Source of the DNA: Verrucomicrobiaceae bacterium
GTDB taxonomy: Bacteria > Verrucomicrobiota > Verrucomicrobiia > Verrucomicrobiales > Verrucomicrobiaceae
Direction of reading: 5' to 3'
Length of the DNA stretch: 64,000 nucleotides
Assembly (NCBI GenBank): GCA_027489965.1
Contig: JAIXZA010000084.1
Span: forward strand, 1-64,000
This document shows positions 28,087 through 36,298 of this stretch, one piece after another. Numbering within the stretch: position 1 is the first letter of the stretch; every line of letters starts with the position of its first letter. The notes beneath the pieces are model-generated. The model was given only the letters and a program-made list of their open reading frames with translations, ran no database searches and was not told the origin of the DNA. The position numbers were made by a program, and so were the translations under genes.

Positions 28087-29016
28087 TTAGGGTTCTTTGG
28101 TGCAGAACAGCTTGGTGAAGAGTGACTTAAGGCCAGCACCAATCGCGACGATCACCACGATGATTCCTTTGCCCAACTTAGCAATCAGACCGCCAAGTTT
28201 GGCAAATAGGCCCATCTTTCCAGCAGCGACAGCCGCGCCGCCTGCAACAAGGGCGGTAAGTCCGTATTTTGCCACTTTATCACCTTCACGATACTCGGCG
28301 TAAGTATTGCCAGCCAGGTATTGGAAGTCAGCCATGATGGCTTGGTATTGTGGCAGCAGAGTCTGCATTTCATCGGGCGCACAGACCAGTTCAATCTCCA
28401 TCACGCCGCTGCGGCCAAGAAGTCGGGTGTTGTAGTTGATGGATTCACCGCCGTCTTCAGAACCAATGCGCAGAGCCCACTCCAAATTTTTGGTTTGATC
28501 ATTGAAACGTGGCGGGAGCGCCCAGCCGAGTACATGCAAAGCACCGAGTCCCTGTTCCTTGCGGTACTGATTGCTAGCCTCCTGGCCTTCTTGGTGGCCT
28601 TTGAGCAGTTCATCCGCGTTGAGGTCATTTTTTTCATCGTCTTTAACGTAGCCCGTTTCATTGAACTGAAAAATAACCCAAGGGCCCATGCCTTCAGTGG
28701 TCAGTAGTCCCAGTTCTTCACCGCTCGGGATATTATCAAACATTTTCAGCATATCTCCCGTGCCCTTTGTCGCGGTGAAACGCCAGCCTTTCGGTATGTT
28801 TACCTCAGCTAAGCTGCCAAGCTTGGCTTTGCCTTCGCGGGTCCAGCCAAAGGTCTCAATTTTATCCAGCATCGCCTTTCGACGGGTGGCGATTTCCTCC
28901 TCCGTCGGTTTGGCTGGGGAGGGCGCCGAGGGAGCGACCTCCTGAGCAGAAATGAAAGATAGGGAGATCAGACCCAAAAGAAGGCCTGCCAATGCACGTG
29001 AGTTTGGCTTTTTCAT
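28087..29016 (-). CDS. DUF2167 family membrane protein
   Basis: A 309-residue exported protein (signal peptide ending FISAQ). The DUF2167 pattern is visible: GSLAEVNIPKGWRFTATKGTGDML, LGLLTTEGMGPWVIFQFNETGYVKDDEKNDLNADELL, LGWALPPRFNDQTKNLEWAL, and near the C-terminus a Gly/Ala-rich membrane stretch (GLTALVAGGAAVAAGKMGLFAKLGG and GIIVVIVAIGAGLKSLF). The family's role is unknown. It precedes and probably co-transcribes with the zinc-ribbon membrane protein at 27025. Confidence 0.9.
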   Translation of the reverse strand: MKKPNSRALAGLLLGLISLSFISAQEVAPSAPSPAKPTEEEIATRRKAMLDKIETFGWTREGKAKLGSLAEVNIPKGWRFTATKGTGDMLKMFDNIPSGEELGLLTTEGMGPWVIFQFNETGYVKDDEKNDLNADELLKGHQEGQEASNQYRKEQGLGALHVLGWALPPRFNDQTKNLEWALRIGSEDGGESINYNTRLLGRSGVMEIELVCAPDEMQTLLPQYQAIMADFQYLAGNTYAEYREGDKVAKYGLTALVAGGAAVAAGKMGLFAKLGGLIAKLGKGIIVVIVAIGAGLKSLFTKLFCTKEP

Positions 29017-29137
29017 AGAATCTCCCTGTAGGAGTGAGCTTCAGCCTATCGGCAAGAAACAGCTTGGGTCAAGCCTCTTGGTTTCTTACCCTGAAGAAAT
29101 CCGTGGAGCTGGTGCGTCAGCTGCGTCATCTTTTAGC

Positions 29138-29899
29138 ATGGCTGATTCAGCGCTCACTTCTCCAGCAAATGTACGATCCTCTTCGGGTTGTCTGCGCTGG
29201 GTGGCGTTGGGGCTGCTGAGTTTGTTTCTGATCTTCGCAGGGGTAGCTTTTTTCTTTTTCAGCACCCTGAAAGAGGCTGCGGCTTGGCTCAGTGAGCTGT
29301 CGACTCGACTGGTTCAGCAGGAGATCAGCACGACGTTTCGCCAGTCGATCACTGAGATTGCCTCGACTAAAGGAGACATTTTAGAAGTGGCGACGATGCA
29401 GACCGATGAGACGGTGACAAAATTTGACATGAAGAGTGCCTTCAATCAGGCGGTTTATCTGGGTACGACGGTGTCGGAGATCCGTACCCCGGTGGTCTAT
29501 CGCTACCACATCAAGCTCTCTGACCCATGGCAGCTCAGTCTTGACGAGGGTGTCTGTACCGTTCGAGGCCCCGCTTTGAGGCCGACTTTGCCACCTGCAA
29601 TCCGCACTGAGGGCATGGAAAAAAAGTCCGAAGCTGGCTGGCTGCGCTTCAATGCAGCTGAGAATCTAGCCGCTTTGGAAAAGGAGCTCACCCCCACACT
29701 GGAAAAGCGCGCTGGCAATAAAGCCCACCTCGATCTGGTGCGGGAGGCAGCGCGAAAGTCTGTGGCTGAATTTGTGAAAGCCTGGCTCCTCAAAGAAGGC
29801 AAGCCTCACCAGGAAGAGGTCCGATCCATCACCGTTATCTTCCCTGACGAACCACAAACTGGCCCCGTGCCCCTGCCGCCGACCTTGCAGATTCAGTGA
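29138..29899 (+). CDS. Single-pass membrane protein, unknown function
   Basis: About 253 residues from ATG 29138 (MADSALTSPANV); an in-frame extension upstream overlaps the divergent DUF2167 gene and looks non-coding. One membrane helix (WVALGLLSLFLIFAGVAFFFF) is followed by a ~200-residue presumably periplasmic domain rich in short strands (GDILEVATMQTDETVTKFD, TPVVYRYHIKLSDPWQLSL, SITVIFPDE). The layout resembles DUF4230-type proteins, but I cannot confirm the family. Not obviously in an operon. Confidence 0.65.
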   Translation: MADSALTSPANVRSSSGCLRWVALGLLSLFLIFAGVAFFFFSTLKEAAAWLSELSTRLVQQEISTTFRQSITEIASTKGDILEVATMQTDETVTKFDMKSAFNQAVYLGTTVSEIRTPVVYRYHIKLSDPWQLSLDEGVCTVRGPALRPTLPPAIRTEGMEKKSEAGWLRFNAAENLAALEKELTPTLEKRAGNKAHLDLVREAARKSVAEFVKAWLLKEGKPHQEEVRSITVIFPDEPQTGPVPLPPTLQIQ

Positions 29900-30189
29900 G
29901 CAGTTAGACTGGGATGCTTTGAGGCATGGCTACCCTGCCAATGAAGGTCAAGGCCGATGAAACCATGCAAGATGCTAATGAACAGAACAAGCCAACCAAA
30001 AGCGATCTGTACAAGAGCATTAGCACTACGTTGGAAGAGTGAGACGGCGATCTGTTCTCTGACCCCAATCCCCCCAACGCCAATGGGGAGAAGCACCGCC
30101 AGATTTAACAAGCAGGTGTAAATTCCAATCTGCCACCAAGAGTCACTGCTTCCACAAATTCGGAGATTTTTATATTCTAACTGATTTAA
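29893..30189 (-). pseudogene. Remnant of a UPF0104/LPG-synthase-like membrane protein (C-terminal end)
   Basis: An open frame of about 98 codons with no good start, closed upstream by a TGA at 30190-30192. The translated LLPIGVGGIGVREQIAVSLF strongly resembles the conserved LPxSxGGxGVRE motif near the C-terminus of UPF0104 (YbhN/AglD-like) integral membrane proteins, which are normally about 320 residues. Only the last helices survive, and the rest of the gene is absent upstream. It overlaps the tail of the convergent gene by seven bases. Probably a 5'-truncated relic. Confidence 0.55.
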
Positions 30190-30283
30190 TCAGGATTAAG
30201 TTCAGCCTCTGAAGCGCTAGGATTTCATCACTTATCCCTGAATGTTCAGGCTAGGTTAAAGAAGGCACTTTTACGTAGCCGCT

Positions 30284-32242
30284 TTATTTATTGACCGTAT
30301 CTCGGATTTCTGGAGTGACCGGTGGGTCACTCACCGGTAGTAACTCAAAGAGCACGAGACCGCCAGCCTCAGCGATAGGTTTGCAAAGCGCCTTCACACT
30401 TTTGGGCAGTTTATCGTCTGGCGTTTCCAGTAAGTGGCGGATGCCCAGCTTTCTAGCCAATCGAATCGACCAAGTGAAGGCTTTTTCTCCCGGCTCAGGC
30501 GGCAGCCAAACAAGGGGAATATTGAATGCCTGGGCTGAAAAGAAGATCGACGCACGCTGATCAATGGGATTGAGGCGCACGATACGCGACTCCAAATGCC
30601 CGCCTAGCATAGCGTGTTTAGATATCCACCAGGGACGATCCTGCAAAGAGAAATAGCCGAGAGGCTGACCTTCGAGGTGTTGCCGAATAGTGGCTATGTG
30701 TGCCATGTTCCAGGGTTCTGGGTCACGTCGTAGGGCTGGCCTTAGGATAGTTTGGCAGCCCATCGCCACAGCTGCCGCTAGCAGGCTGATGGCTACTAGG
30801 CGGGGCCATTTTGAAGATGAAAGGGCCATCCCCAAAAGGCCACAGGCCCCCACGGGCATCACTAGCACGGCGTGCGTCATGAGCACGACGTGAAAACGAT
30901 CCGCTAGGGTCATGGCATGAAGAGCAACGCATGCTCCCGCTAAACCGCACAGGCTCAACCAGCCGAGCATCTTTGTTTGGTGCGTGGATTTTGGTGCCTT
31001 GCCACGAATGAAGAAAAAAACACCAACCATCAAAATGGCGGACAGCAGCAATGTCACCACTGAATCCAGCGCGCCAAATTTGACAGCATCAAAAAGTTTC
31101 TGGACGGTGATCAAAGACACGCCATTACCGGTACTAAGAGGCAAGCTGGCCTGAAAGATAAAATGTACGGTGGCCCAGCCCGCAAGCGCCGTAGTGACGG
31201 CCAAAGCACCTGTTTTAAACATACTAGCATCACGCCGCAGCAGGCCAAGCAGCGCTAATGGGGCTGCTGAAACCCCAACAACCGCCACCGTATGCGGAGC
31301 ACTGCATGCCGCAACGTAGATCATTCCCAGCGCCAGTGCAGACCGCTGAGACTGCCACAGTGCCAGCGATGTAAAAACAAGAATTCCCTCGAATTTATAC
31401 GGCAAAGTGAGTGCCACAGGCACACGCAGGTGATGGAAATTATCGAACGGTAGCCAGTGCATGAGCAGATCCATCAGCGCAGCCGATCTCAAAACGTTCA
31501 CGGCAGTAATCATCGCCCCGCCCATCAACAGCGCGCGGAGGGTGGAAAGCCGGAGTACGCTGCTAGCCAGAGCTCCGGCGCTGATGATCAGGAGGAAGTT
31601 CAGCACTGAATTTGTCACCACCATCAGCGCTTGTACGGCAGATAAAAACGTTACTGAGCGAATACCTACAGCCAAAAACAAACTTCCCCAATGATACCAG
31701 ACATCTTGCACGCCAATGGCCTCAGTGGTTTGATTTCCCATGAAGATAGACCAGGCATTGGCCGCTTTGGACTCAGGTAGAGCCACGACCATGTCCACAA
31801 AGTAGCCCATGTCTTCATGCATACGAAAGATCTGACCTTCACCGTCAGTGTAGCGGAATGGCAGATGGAAAAATAACAGCAGCAGGCCACTCACAAAGGC
31901 CAAGCCAGCGATCTCTCGCCTTGTCCATTGCTCAGTCACTAGGACCGACTCGCTGAGCGCTCGGCGGCTGCGGAACCAAGCCGCGAGAAACAATTGACAG
32001 AGCGACAGCCACGCAAAATAGCTCATGCGCTGGAAGCAAACCGTGGCGATGAAGCCTTGCGCAAAAACCATTCCGCTAGTCAACATCACGGCCAGTCGGA
32101 GCATCTTTGGGCCTGGTAACAGCGTCCGCGGCACCAGCAGCCATCCCAGCATGATAAAGACACCGAGAGTGGCAAGAATGATCATGGGCGCTGCTAGGCC
32201 ATCACGAAGGGTGTGTAGCAGATGAAATAGGGTGTCCAACAT
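30284..32242 (-). CDS. Large polytopic membrane protein, possibly surface-polysaccharide related
   Basis: A 652-residue protein from ATG 32242 (MLDTLFHLLHTLRDG); an in-frame TTG at 32287 would overlap an upstream gene remnant. About 12-14 hydrophobic segments fill residues 20-500, followed by a soluble C-terminal domain of ~150 residues (GYFSLQDRPWWISKHAMLGGHLESRIVRLNP...). A large loop after the fourth helix carries FRYTDGEGQIFRMHEDMGYFVDMV. The architecture resembles GT-C/PMG-like glycosyltransferases or O-antigen-ligase-type proteins, but no diagnostic motif was recognised. Remnants of a hexapeptide acyltransferase upstream and a UPF0104 protein downstream hint at a former envelope-polysaccharide locus. 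Confidence 0.75.
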   Translation of the reverse strand: MLDTLFHLLHTLRDGLAAPMIILATLGVFIMLGWLLVPRTLLPGPKMLRLAVMLTSGMVFAQGFIATVCFQRMSYFAWLSLCQLFLAAWFRSRRALSESVLVTEQWTRREIAGLAFVSGLLLLFFHLPFRYTDGEGQIFRMHEDMGYFVDMVVALPESKAANAWSIFMGNQTTEAIGVQDVWYHWGSLFLAVGIRSVTFLSAVQALMVVTNSVLNFLLIISAGALASSVLRLSTLRALLMGGAMITAVNVLRSAALMDLLMHWLPFDNFHHLRVPVALTLPYKFEGILVFTSLALWQSQRSALALGMIYVAACSAPHTVAVVGVSAAPLALLGLLRRDASMFKTGALAVTTALAGWATVHFIFQASLPLSTGNGVSLITVQKLFDAVKFGALDSVVTLLLSAILMVGVFFFIRGKAPKSTHQTKMLGWLSLCGLAGACVALHAMTLADRFHVVLMTHAVLVMPVGACGLLGMALSSSKWPRLVAISLLAAAVAMGCQTILRPALRRDPEPWNMAHIATIRQHLEGQPLGYFSLQDRPWWISKHAMLGGHLESRIVRLNPIDQRASIFFSAQAFNIPLVWLPPEPGEKAFTWSIRLARKLGIRHLLETPDDKLPKSVKALCKPIAEAGGLVLFELLPVSDPPVTPEIRDTVNK

Positions 32243-32267
32243 GATCAATGAAACTGTAACGATTTTT

Positions 32268-32423
32268 TTAAATGCAGCGTGCTTCAATGGGTACGCCTTT
32301 TTGAGTCTCTACAAAGATTCCGACCTTCGTTTCATCGCCAATCTGGAAGCCGTAAAGATTGACCAGATCTGGTTGAAAAATCTGTATACGGTCTCCTTGG
32401 ATAACTGTTGAGGCGATGGGCAT
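32268..32423 (-). pseudogene. Truncated left-handed beta-helix (hexapeptide) acyltransferase N-terminus
   Basis: A 51-codon frame from ATG 32423. It reads FQPDLVNLYGFQIGDETKV then GIFVETQKGVPIEARC, the recognisable first coils of WbpD/WlbB-type sugar N-acetyltransferases (usual form: NLYGCxIGDxTKIGxFVEIQKGxxIGxxCKI). Those enzymes are about 190 residues; here a TAA follows immediately, and the next gene's frame begins just downstream, so roughly three quarters of the protein is missing. Probably a 3'-truncated relic, though a short expressed peptide cannot be excluded. Confidence 0.6.
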
Positions 32424-33044
32424 TGGAGGAAGACATTAACTGTAAATCACACCATTAAAACGAATATTTTACAATTATTTACATTTTCTGTAATTTTGAT
32501 ACAGATTGACTAAGCTTTTCTCAAGTCGAATCCCTGTGCTACCTGACTGGATCATGTCCTATCATGTCCTAAAAGGCGTGCTAATCGGGTTTTCACCACA
32601 AAGGCGCGCGGGTAGGATCTTGTATTTGACAAGATTCCGATTCCTAAAATGGTTATGGCTGTGGCTGGAATCTTCTACCTCGGATTTGGGTGTCTAATTG
32701 CTTCCTTTGGGTTAGTTCCTCCATTGCTTACAGTAATAGTAGATTCTGTAAAAACCATTTTCAAAGGCACAGAACTGATTCTCTGCCAGACTGAACCATC
32801 TGAATCTTTGCCTAAACCCCATCATTGATCGTTAACGGTTCTCCTCTGCGGAATTGGCTCCAAAAAAGTGCTTTCAGGGCCAATTGGGGTAAACTCTCTT
32901 CTTGCCAAAAGGCAGAATGACTCGACTATTCCGACCCTTTTGTCCGGCAGCCCTCTGGTTGTGCGGGACATCAGCCCGCCTTGATCCTCCGGAGTGGAAG
33001 ATGATGAGCGGTTCACCCACCAACACTCCCAACCCAACAAAAGC
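32424..33044. other. Long intergenic region upstream of rpsA
   Basis: About 620 bases. The first 100 bases (32430-32515) are very A+T-rich. A perfect tandem 10-mer (ATCATGTCCT twice) lies at 32551-32570, and a TTGACA hexamer occurs at about 32626 without a convincing -10 box at 17 bases. A small possible ORF occupies 32649-32828. The last 200 bases must form the rpsA leader. No tRNA or known riboswitch was recognised. Confidence 0.5.
32649..32828 (+). CDS. Possible 59-residue small membrane protein
   Basis: ATG 32649 opens a 59-codon frame with a strongly hydrophobic N-terminal half (VAGIFYLGFGCLIASFGL, VPPLLTVIVD) and a polar, Pro/His-rich tail. No Shine-Dalgarno sequence is visible, and no family is recognised. 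It lies in the otherwise empty region before rpsA and could be a chance frame. Confidence 0.25.
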   Translation: MVMAVAGIFYLGFGCLIASFGLVPPLLTVIVDSVKTIFKGTELILCQTEPSESLPKPHH

Positions 33045-34718
33045 ATGAGCGCACAAACACTCTCGGAAATGATCGCCGCATCATTCCGTGAACTCCACGA
33101 AGGATCGATCGTCAAAGGTCGCATTCTTGAAATCAAACCGCAGGTCGTCCTCGTTGACATCGGTTACAAATCCGAAGGAGCCATCCCCTCCAACGAATTC
33201 GAAGATGAAGACATCCAAGTCGGTGACGAGATCGAGGTACTCCTCGAGAAACTCGAAAACGATGAAGGCATGGTCGTTCTCTCCAAAGAGAAGGCTGCCT
33301 ACAAACAAAACTGGGAAAAGATCGCTTCCGTGTTCCGCGATGGCGGACTCGTCAAAGGCAAGGTCAAGTCTGTCGTCAAAGGTGGCCTTATGGTCAACGT
33401 CGGCGTCGAAGCCTTCCTTCCTGGCAGCCAGATCGACATCATTCCACCGAAGGACCTCAACGAATACGTTGGCAAGGTCTTCGAATTCAAGATCGTCAAA
33501 ATCAACGACGACCGCAAAAACATTGTCCTCTCCCGCCGCGAAGTTATCGAGGCAGAGCGCGCCGAGCAACGCCAGAAATTCCTCGAATCCGTTAACGCGG
33601 GTGACAAGGTTATCGGCGTGGTCAAGAACATCACCGACTTCGGTGTCTTCGTGGACCTCAATGGCATGGACGGTCTCCTCCACATCACGGATATGTCGTG
33701 GGGCCGCCTGAACCACCCAACGGAATTGGTCGGTATCGGCCAGCGTCTGGAAGTGCAGATCTTGGAAGTGAACCGCGAGAAAGAGCGTGTTTCCCTTGGC
33801 CTGAAACAACTCCAGAACAACCCATGGGAAAACATCGAAGGCCGCTACCCAGTGGGCCAAAACGTCAAGGGCAAGGTCACCAAGCTCGTCGCTTACGGTG
33901 CCTTCTGTGAGATCGAAGAAGGGGTCGAAGGCCTCATCCACGTCTCCGAACTGTCCTGGACTAAGCGTATCGCTCGCCCATCTGACGTTCTCACTGTCGG
34001 TCAGGAAATCAATGCCGTCGTTCTTGGCATCAACAAGGATGAGCGCAAGATCAGCCTTGGCGTTCGTCAGCTCGACACCAATCCTTGGGATGACATCGAC
34101 GTCCGCTACCCAGTGGGCACCCAGATCTCTCGCCCAGTCCGCAACCTCACCGCTTACGGTGCCTTTGTGGAACTGGAAGAAGGTATCGACGGCATGATTC
34201 ACGTTTCTGACCTCAGCTGGACACGCAAGATCAATCACCCATCCGAAATGCTCAAAAAGGGCCAGGATGTGGAAGCTACCGTTCTCGGTATCGACAAAGC
34301 CAATCAGCGCATCAGCCTCGGCATGAAGCAGCTCGATACCGACCCATGGTCGATCATCGACAACCGCTTCAAAGTCGGTGATGTCGTGAAGGGTAAAGTC
34401 GCCAAGATCGCCAGCTTCGGTGCCTTTGTGGAACTGGAAGGCGATATCGACGGTCTCGTCCATATCTCCCAGCTCAGCGAAGATCACGTGGCCAAGGTCA
34501 AGGACATCATCAACGTCGGCGACGACGTCGAAGCTCGCGTCATCAAAGTGGACAAAGTGGAGCGCCGCATCGGCCTTTCCATCAAGGCCATGAACTACAG
34601 CGAAGCCGACATCCAGAAAGAAAGCCAAGCTTTCGAAGCCCTCCGCCCAAGCACCGACCTCGTCGGACTCGAGCAGGCCTTCAAGTTCGCCAGCGAAGAA
34701 TGGCGTCCAGGCGAATAA
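33045..34718 (+). CDS. rpsA: 30S ribosomal protein S1
   Basis: 557 residues with six S1 (OB-fold) RNA-binding repeats, at roughly 17-85, 100-168, 188-256, 273-341, 358-426 and 443-511. Repeats 3-6 carry the full S1 consensus (VVKNITDFGVFVDLNGMDGLLHITDMSWGR, repeated LxAYGAFVELEEGxxGxIHVSxLSW). It helps mRNA binding and translation initiation on the small subunit. ATG 33045 (MSAQTLSEMIAASF) is preferred to an in-frame start at 32994. Strong codon bias suggests high expression. Monocistronic, with a terminator at 34751. Confidence 0.97.
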   Translation: MSAQTLSEMIAASFRELHEGSIVKGRILEIKPQVVLVDIGYKSEGAIPSNEFEDEDIQVGDEIEVLLEKLENDEGMVVLSKEKAAYKQNWEKIASVFRDGGLVKGKVKSVVKGGLMVNVGVEAFLPGSQIDIIPPKDLNEYVGKVFEFKIVKINDDRKNIVLSRREVIEAERAEQRQKFLESVNAGDKVIGVVKNITDFGVFVDLNGMDGLLHITDMSWGRLNHPTELVGIGQRLEVQILEVNREKERVSLGLKQLQNNPWENIEGRYPVGQNVKGKVTKLVAYGAFCEIEEGVEGLIHVSELSWTKRIARPSDVLTVGQEINAVVLGINKDERKISLGVRQLDTNPWDDIDVRYPVGTQISRPVRNLTAYGAFVELEEGIDGMIHVSDLSWTRKINHPSEMLKKGQDVEATVLGIDKANQRISLGMKQLDTDPWSIIDNRFKVGDVVKGKVAKIASFGAFVELEGDIDGLVHISQLSEDHVAKVKDIINVGDDVEARVIKVDKVERRIGLSIKAMNYSEADIQKESQAFEALRPSTDLVGLEQAFKFASEEWRPGE

Positions 34719-34750
34719 GCCTAGACATCCTGATTCATCTCAGATCCCCG

Positions 34751-34780
34751 GAGGGGCACCGCAAGGTGCCCCTCTTTTTT
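34751..34780 (+). terminator. Intrinsic terminator of rpsA
   Basis: GAGGGGCACC (34751-34760) pairs perfectly with GGTGCCCCTC (34765-34774) around a GCAA tetraloop, followed by six T residues. It starts 32 bases past the rpsA stop. Confidence 0.95.
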
Positions 34781-34841
34781 ATGGGTGCATTGCATTGATC
34801 GTCATGATCTGTCGCTCAAGATTTTCTTGCAGCGCAGGCTC

Positions 34842-35345
34842 TTAGAGTCCAGGCGGATGGCGTAAAACGTAACCTTTGATTGGGCGGGAGCGGGTAGACC
34901 ATTTGGGGCCTTCATTTTGGCCGTTGTAACCGGTATCCAGTCGCAGGCCGGCGATTTCAATAAAGGTATGGCCGTTTTTAGCATAAACGGTGATGTACCT
35001 GCCAGGCCCTGACCGGCCATACTTGCGCAGGCTGTCTGAGGTGCCGACAGAACCGATCAATCCTGCCCCATGCAAAGCATAGGAGACGGTGCCAGAGCAA
35101 TCGTAACCCGTGTCATTGAATGAGGCATGGCCACCACCGTATTTGTAAGGCTTGCCGACGATCTCATTGGCAGCACTGATGGCCTGCATCACTTTTTTGG
35201 GCAAACCTGCGGGCGGCACGGCTTTTCCACCGACGATCACGGCGGTCTTTCCACGGACATAGTGATACTCCCAACGCTTGGGCTTGGAAGAACAACTGCT
35301 CAGAAAGATGATGGCGGCGATGAAGCAGATGTGTTTTGAAGTCAT
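34842..35345 (-). CDS. NlpC/P60-like lipoprotein (putative peptidoglycan hydrolase)
   Basis: A 167-residue envelope protein with a lipobox (FLSSC) after a short signal peptide. The papain-like core is visible: IVGKPYKYGGGH, then GYDCSGTVSYALHGAG with the catalytic Cys, and a His in NGHTFIEIAG. NlpC/P60 enzymes cleave cell-wall peptides; the spacing fits a small single-domain member. It stands alone, convergent with rpsA and divergent from queE. Confidence 0.82.
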   Translation of the reverse strand: MTSKHICFIAAIIFLSSCSSKPKRWEYHYVRGKTAVIVGGKAVPPAGLPKKVMQAISAANEIVGKPYKYGGGHASFNDTGYDCSGTVSYALHGAGLIGSVGTSDSLRKYGRSGPGRYITVYAKNGHTFIEIAGLRLDTGYNGQNEGPKWSTRSRPIKGYVLRHPPGL

Positions 35346-35476
35346 GATTTTTGAGCGAGTTTAGAAAGCAGACTAACCTCAACCTGCAACCTAGGTATCG
35401 TTCAGCAAGTTTTTCTGAATAAGCCTGTCTGTTCAGGGATCATTGGCCATCGCTCAATCTGTGTTTAGAATGTCGA

Positions 35477-36175
35477 ATGCGAATCTCAGAAATTTTTTAT
35501 TCAGTCCAGGGTGAGGGGGGGCTAACTGGCGTGCCTTCCGTGTTTGTGCGCACCTCCGGCTGCAATCTTCGCTGTGCCTGGTGTGATACGCCCTATGCCT
35601 CATGGTCGCCAGAGGGGCCTGAGATGAGTCTGAGCCAGATTGTGGAGGCTGTTTCGCAGTATTCTGCGAGGCATGTCGTGGTCACGGGTGGAGAGCCGAT
35701 GGTGGCCAAGGAAATTCGTGAATTGATCGCCCTTTTTCAAGATCAAGGAAAGCATGTGACTGTGGAGACGGCGGGGACCGTTTCTCCCGACGGCTTAACT
35801 GTCGATTTGGCTTCATTGAGTCCAAAGTTAGCGAATTCGACACCAAGCCTAGAAAAAGCCGGAGCTGCCTGGGTGCAGCGCCATGAGCAGACGCGCCTCC
35901 AGCCAGACGTGCTACGGGCTTGGATCGAGTCCTCTCGAGACTACCAGTTGAAATTCGTGATCTCTTCAGAGGTTGATTTGATCGAGGCCCAGAGCGTGGT
36001 GGCAAGCCTTGGCATTCCGATCCTGCCAGAGAAGATCCTGCTCATGCCTGAAGGCGTCTCGATGGAGATGATGCGCACACGATACCCACTTTTGATCAAG
36101 GCATGTCTGAGCCATGGCTATAGGCTCAGTCCACGTCTGCACATTGAACTGTTTGGAAACAAGCGTGGGACTTGA
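35477..36175 (+). CDS. queE: 7-carboxy-7-deazaguanine synthase (QueE)
   Basis: A 232-residue radical SAM enzyme of queuosine/7-deazaguanine synthesis, converting carboxytetrahydropterin to CDG. Seen: N-terminal substrate loop EIFYSVQGEGGLTGVPSVFVR, cluster motif CNLRCAWCDTPY (CxxxCxxC), and VVTGGEPMV for SAM binding. Neither queD nor queC is adjacent. ATG 35477 gives the canonical start. Confidence 0.95.
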   Translation: MRISEIFYSVQGEGGLTGVPSVFVRTSGCNLRCAWCDTPYASWSPEGPEMSLSQIVEAVSQYSARHVVVTGGEPMVAKEIRELIALFQDQGKHVTVETAGTVSPDGLTVDLASLSPKLANSTPSLEKAGAAWVQRHEQTRLQPDVLRAWIESSRDYQLKFVISSEVDLIEAQSVVASLGIPILPEKILLMPEGVSMEMMRTRYPLLIKACLSHGYRLSPRLHIELFGNKRGT

Positions 36176-36223
36176 GTGGTCAGAATTGGTTCCTTAGTCG
36201 TTGAGAATGGCTAAAAATGGTTC

Positions 36224-36243
36224 CTTTCACGCATTTGTGAAAG
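36224..36243. other. Short hairpin upstream of the TonB receptor gene
   Basis: CTTTCAC (36224-36230) and GTGAAAG (36237-36243) form a 7-bp stem with a 6-base loop, 55 bases before the receptor start. It could be a regulator site or a weak queE terminator. No cobalamin-riboswitch elements were seen. Confidence 0.3.
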
Positions 36244-36298
36244 CACAGTCGTGACAGCGAAAGGCTAAGGCGCTTTAACTGGGCGTCTTTACAAGATC

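Noticed and set aside
32551..32570. Two adjacent ATCATGTCCT units as a start of a repeat array
   Set aside because: Only two copies, no spacer-repeat structure and no further units nearby; not a CRISPR and too short for a call.
33081..34628. 515-codon open frame antisense to rpsA
   Set aside because: A shadow of the strongly biased S1 codons; its product is a monotonous Asp/Phe/Val-rich string without domains.
36176..36298. Possible cobalamin riboswitch before the TonB receptor gene
   Set aside because: The interval is only ~120 bases and no B12-box-like core or long paired leader was recognised; only a short hairpin is present.
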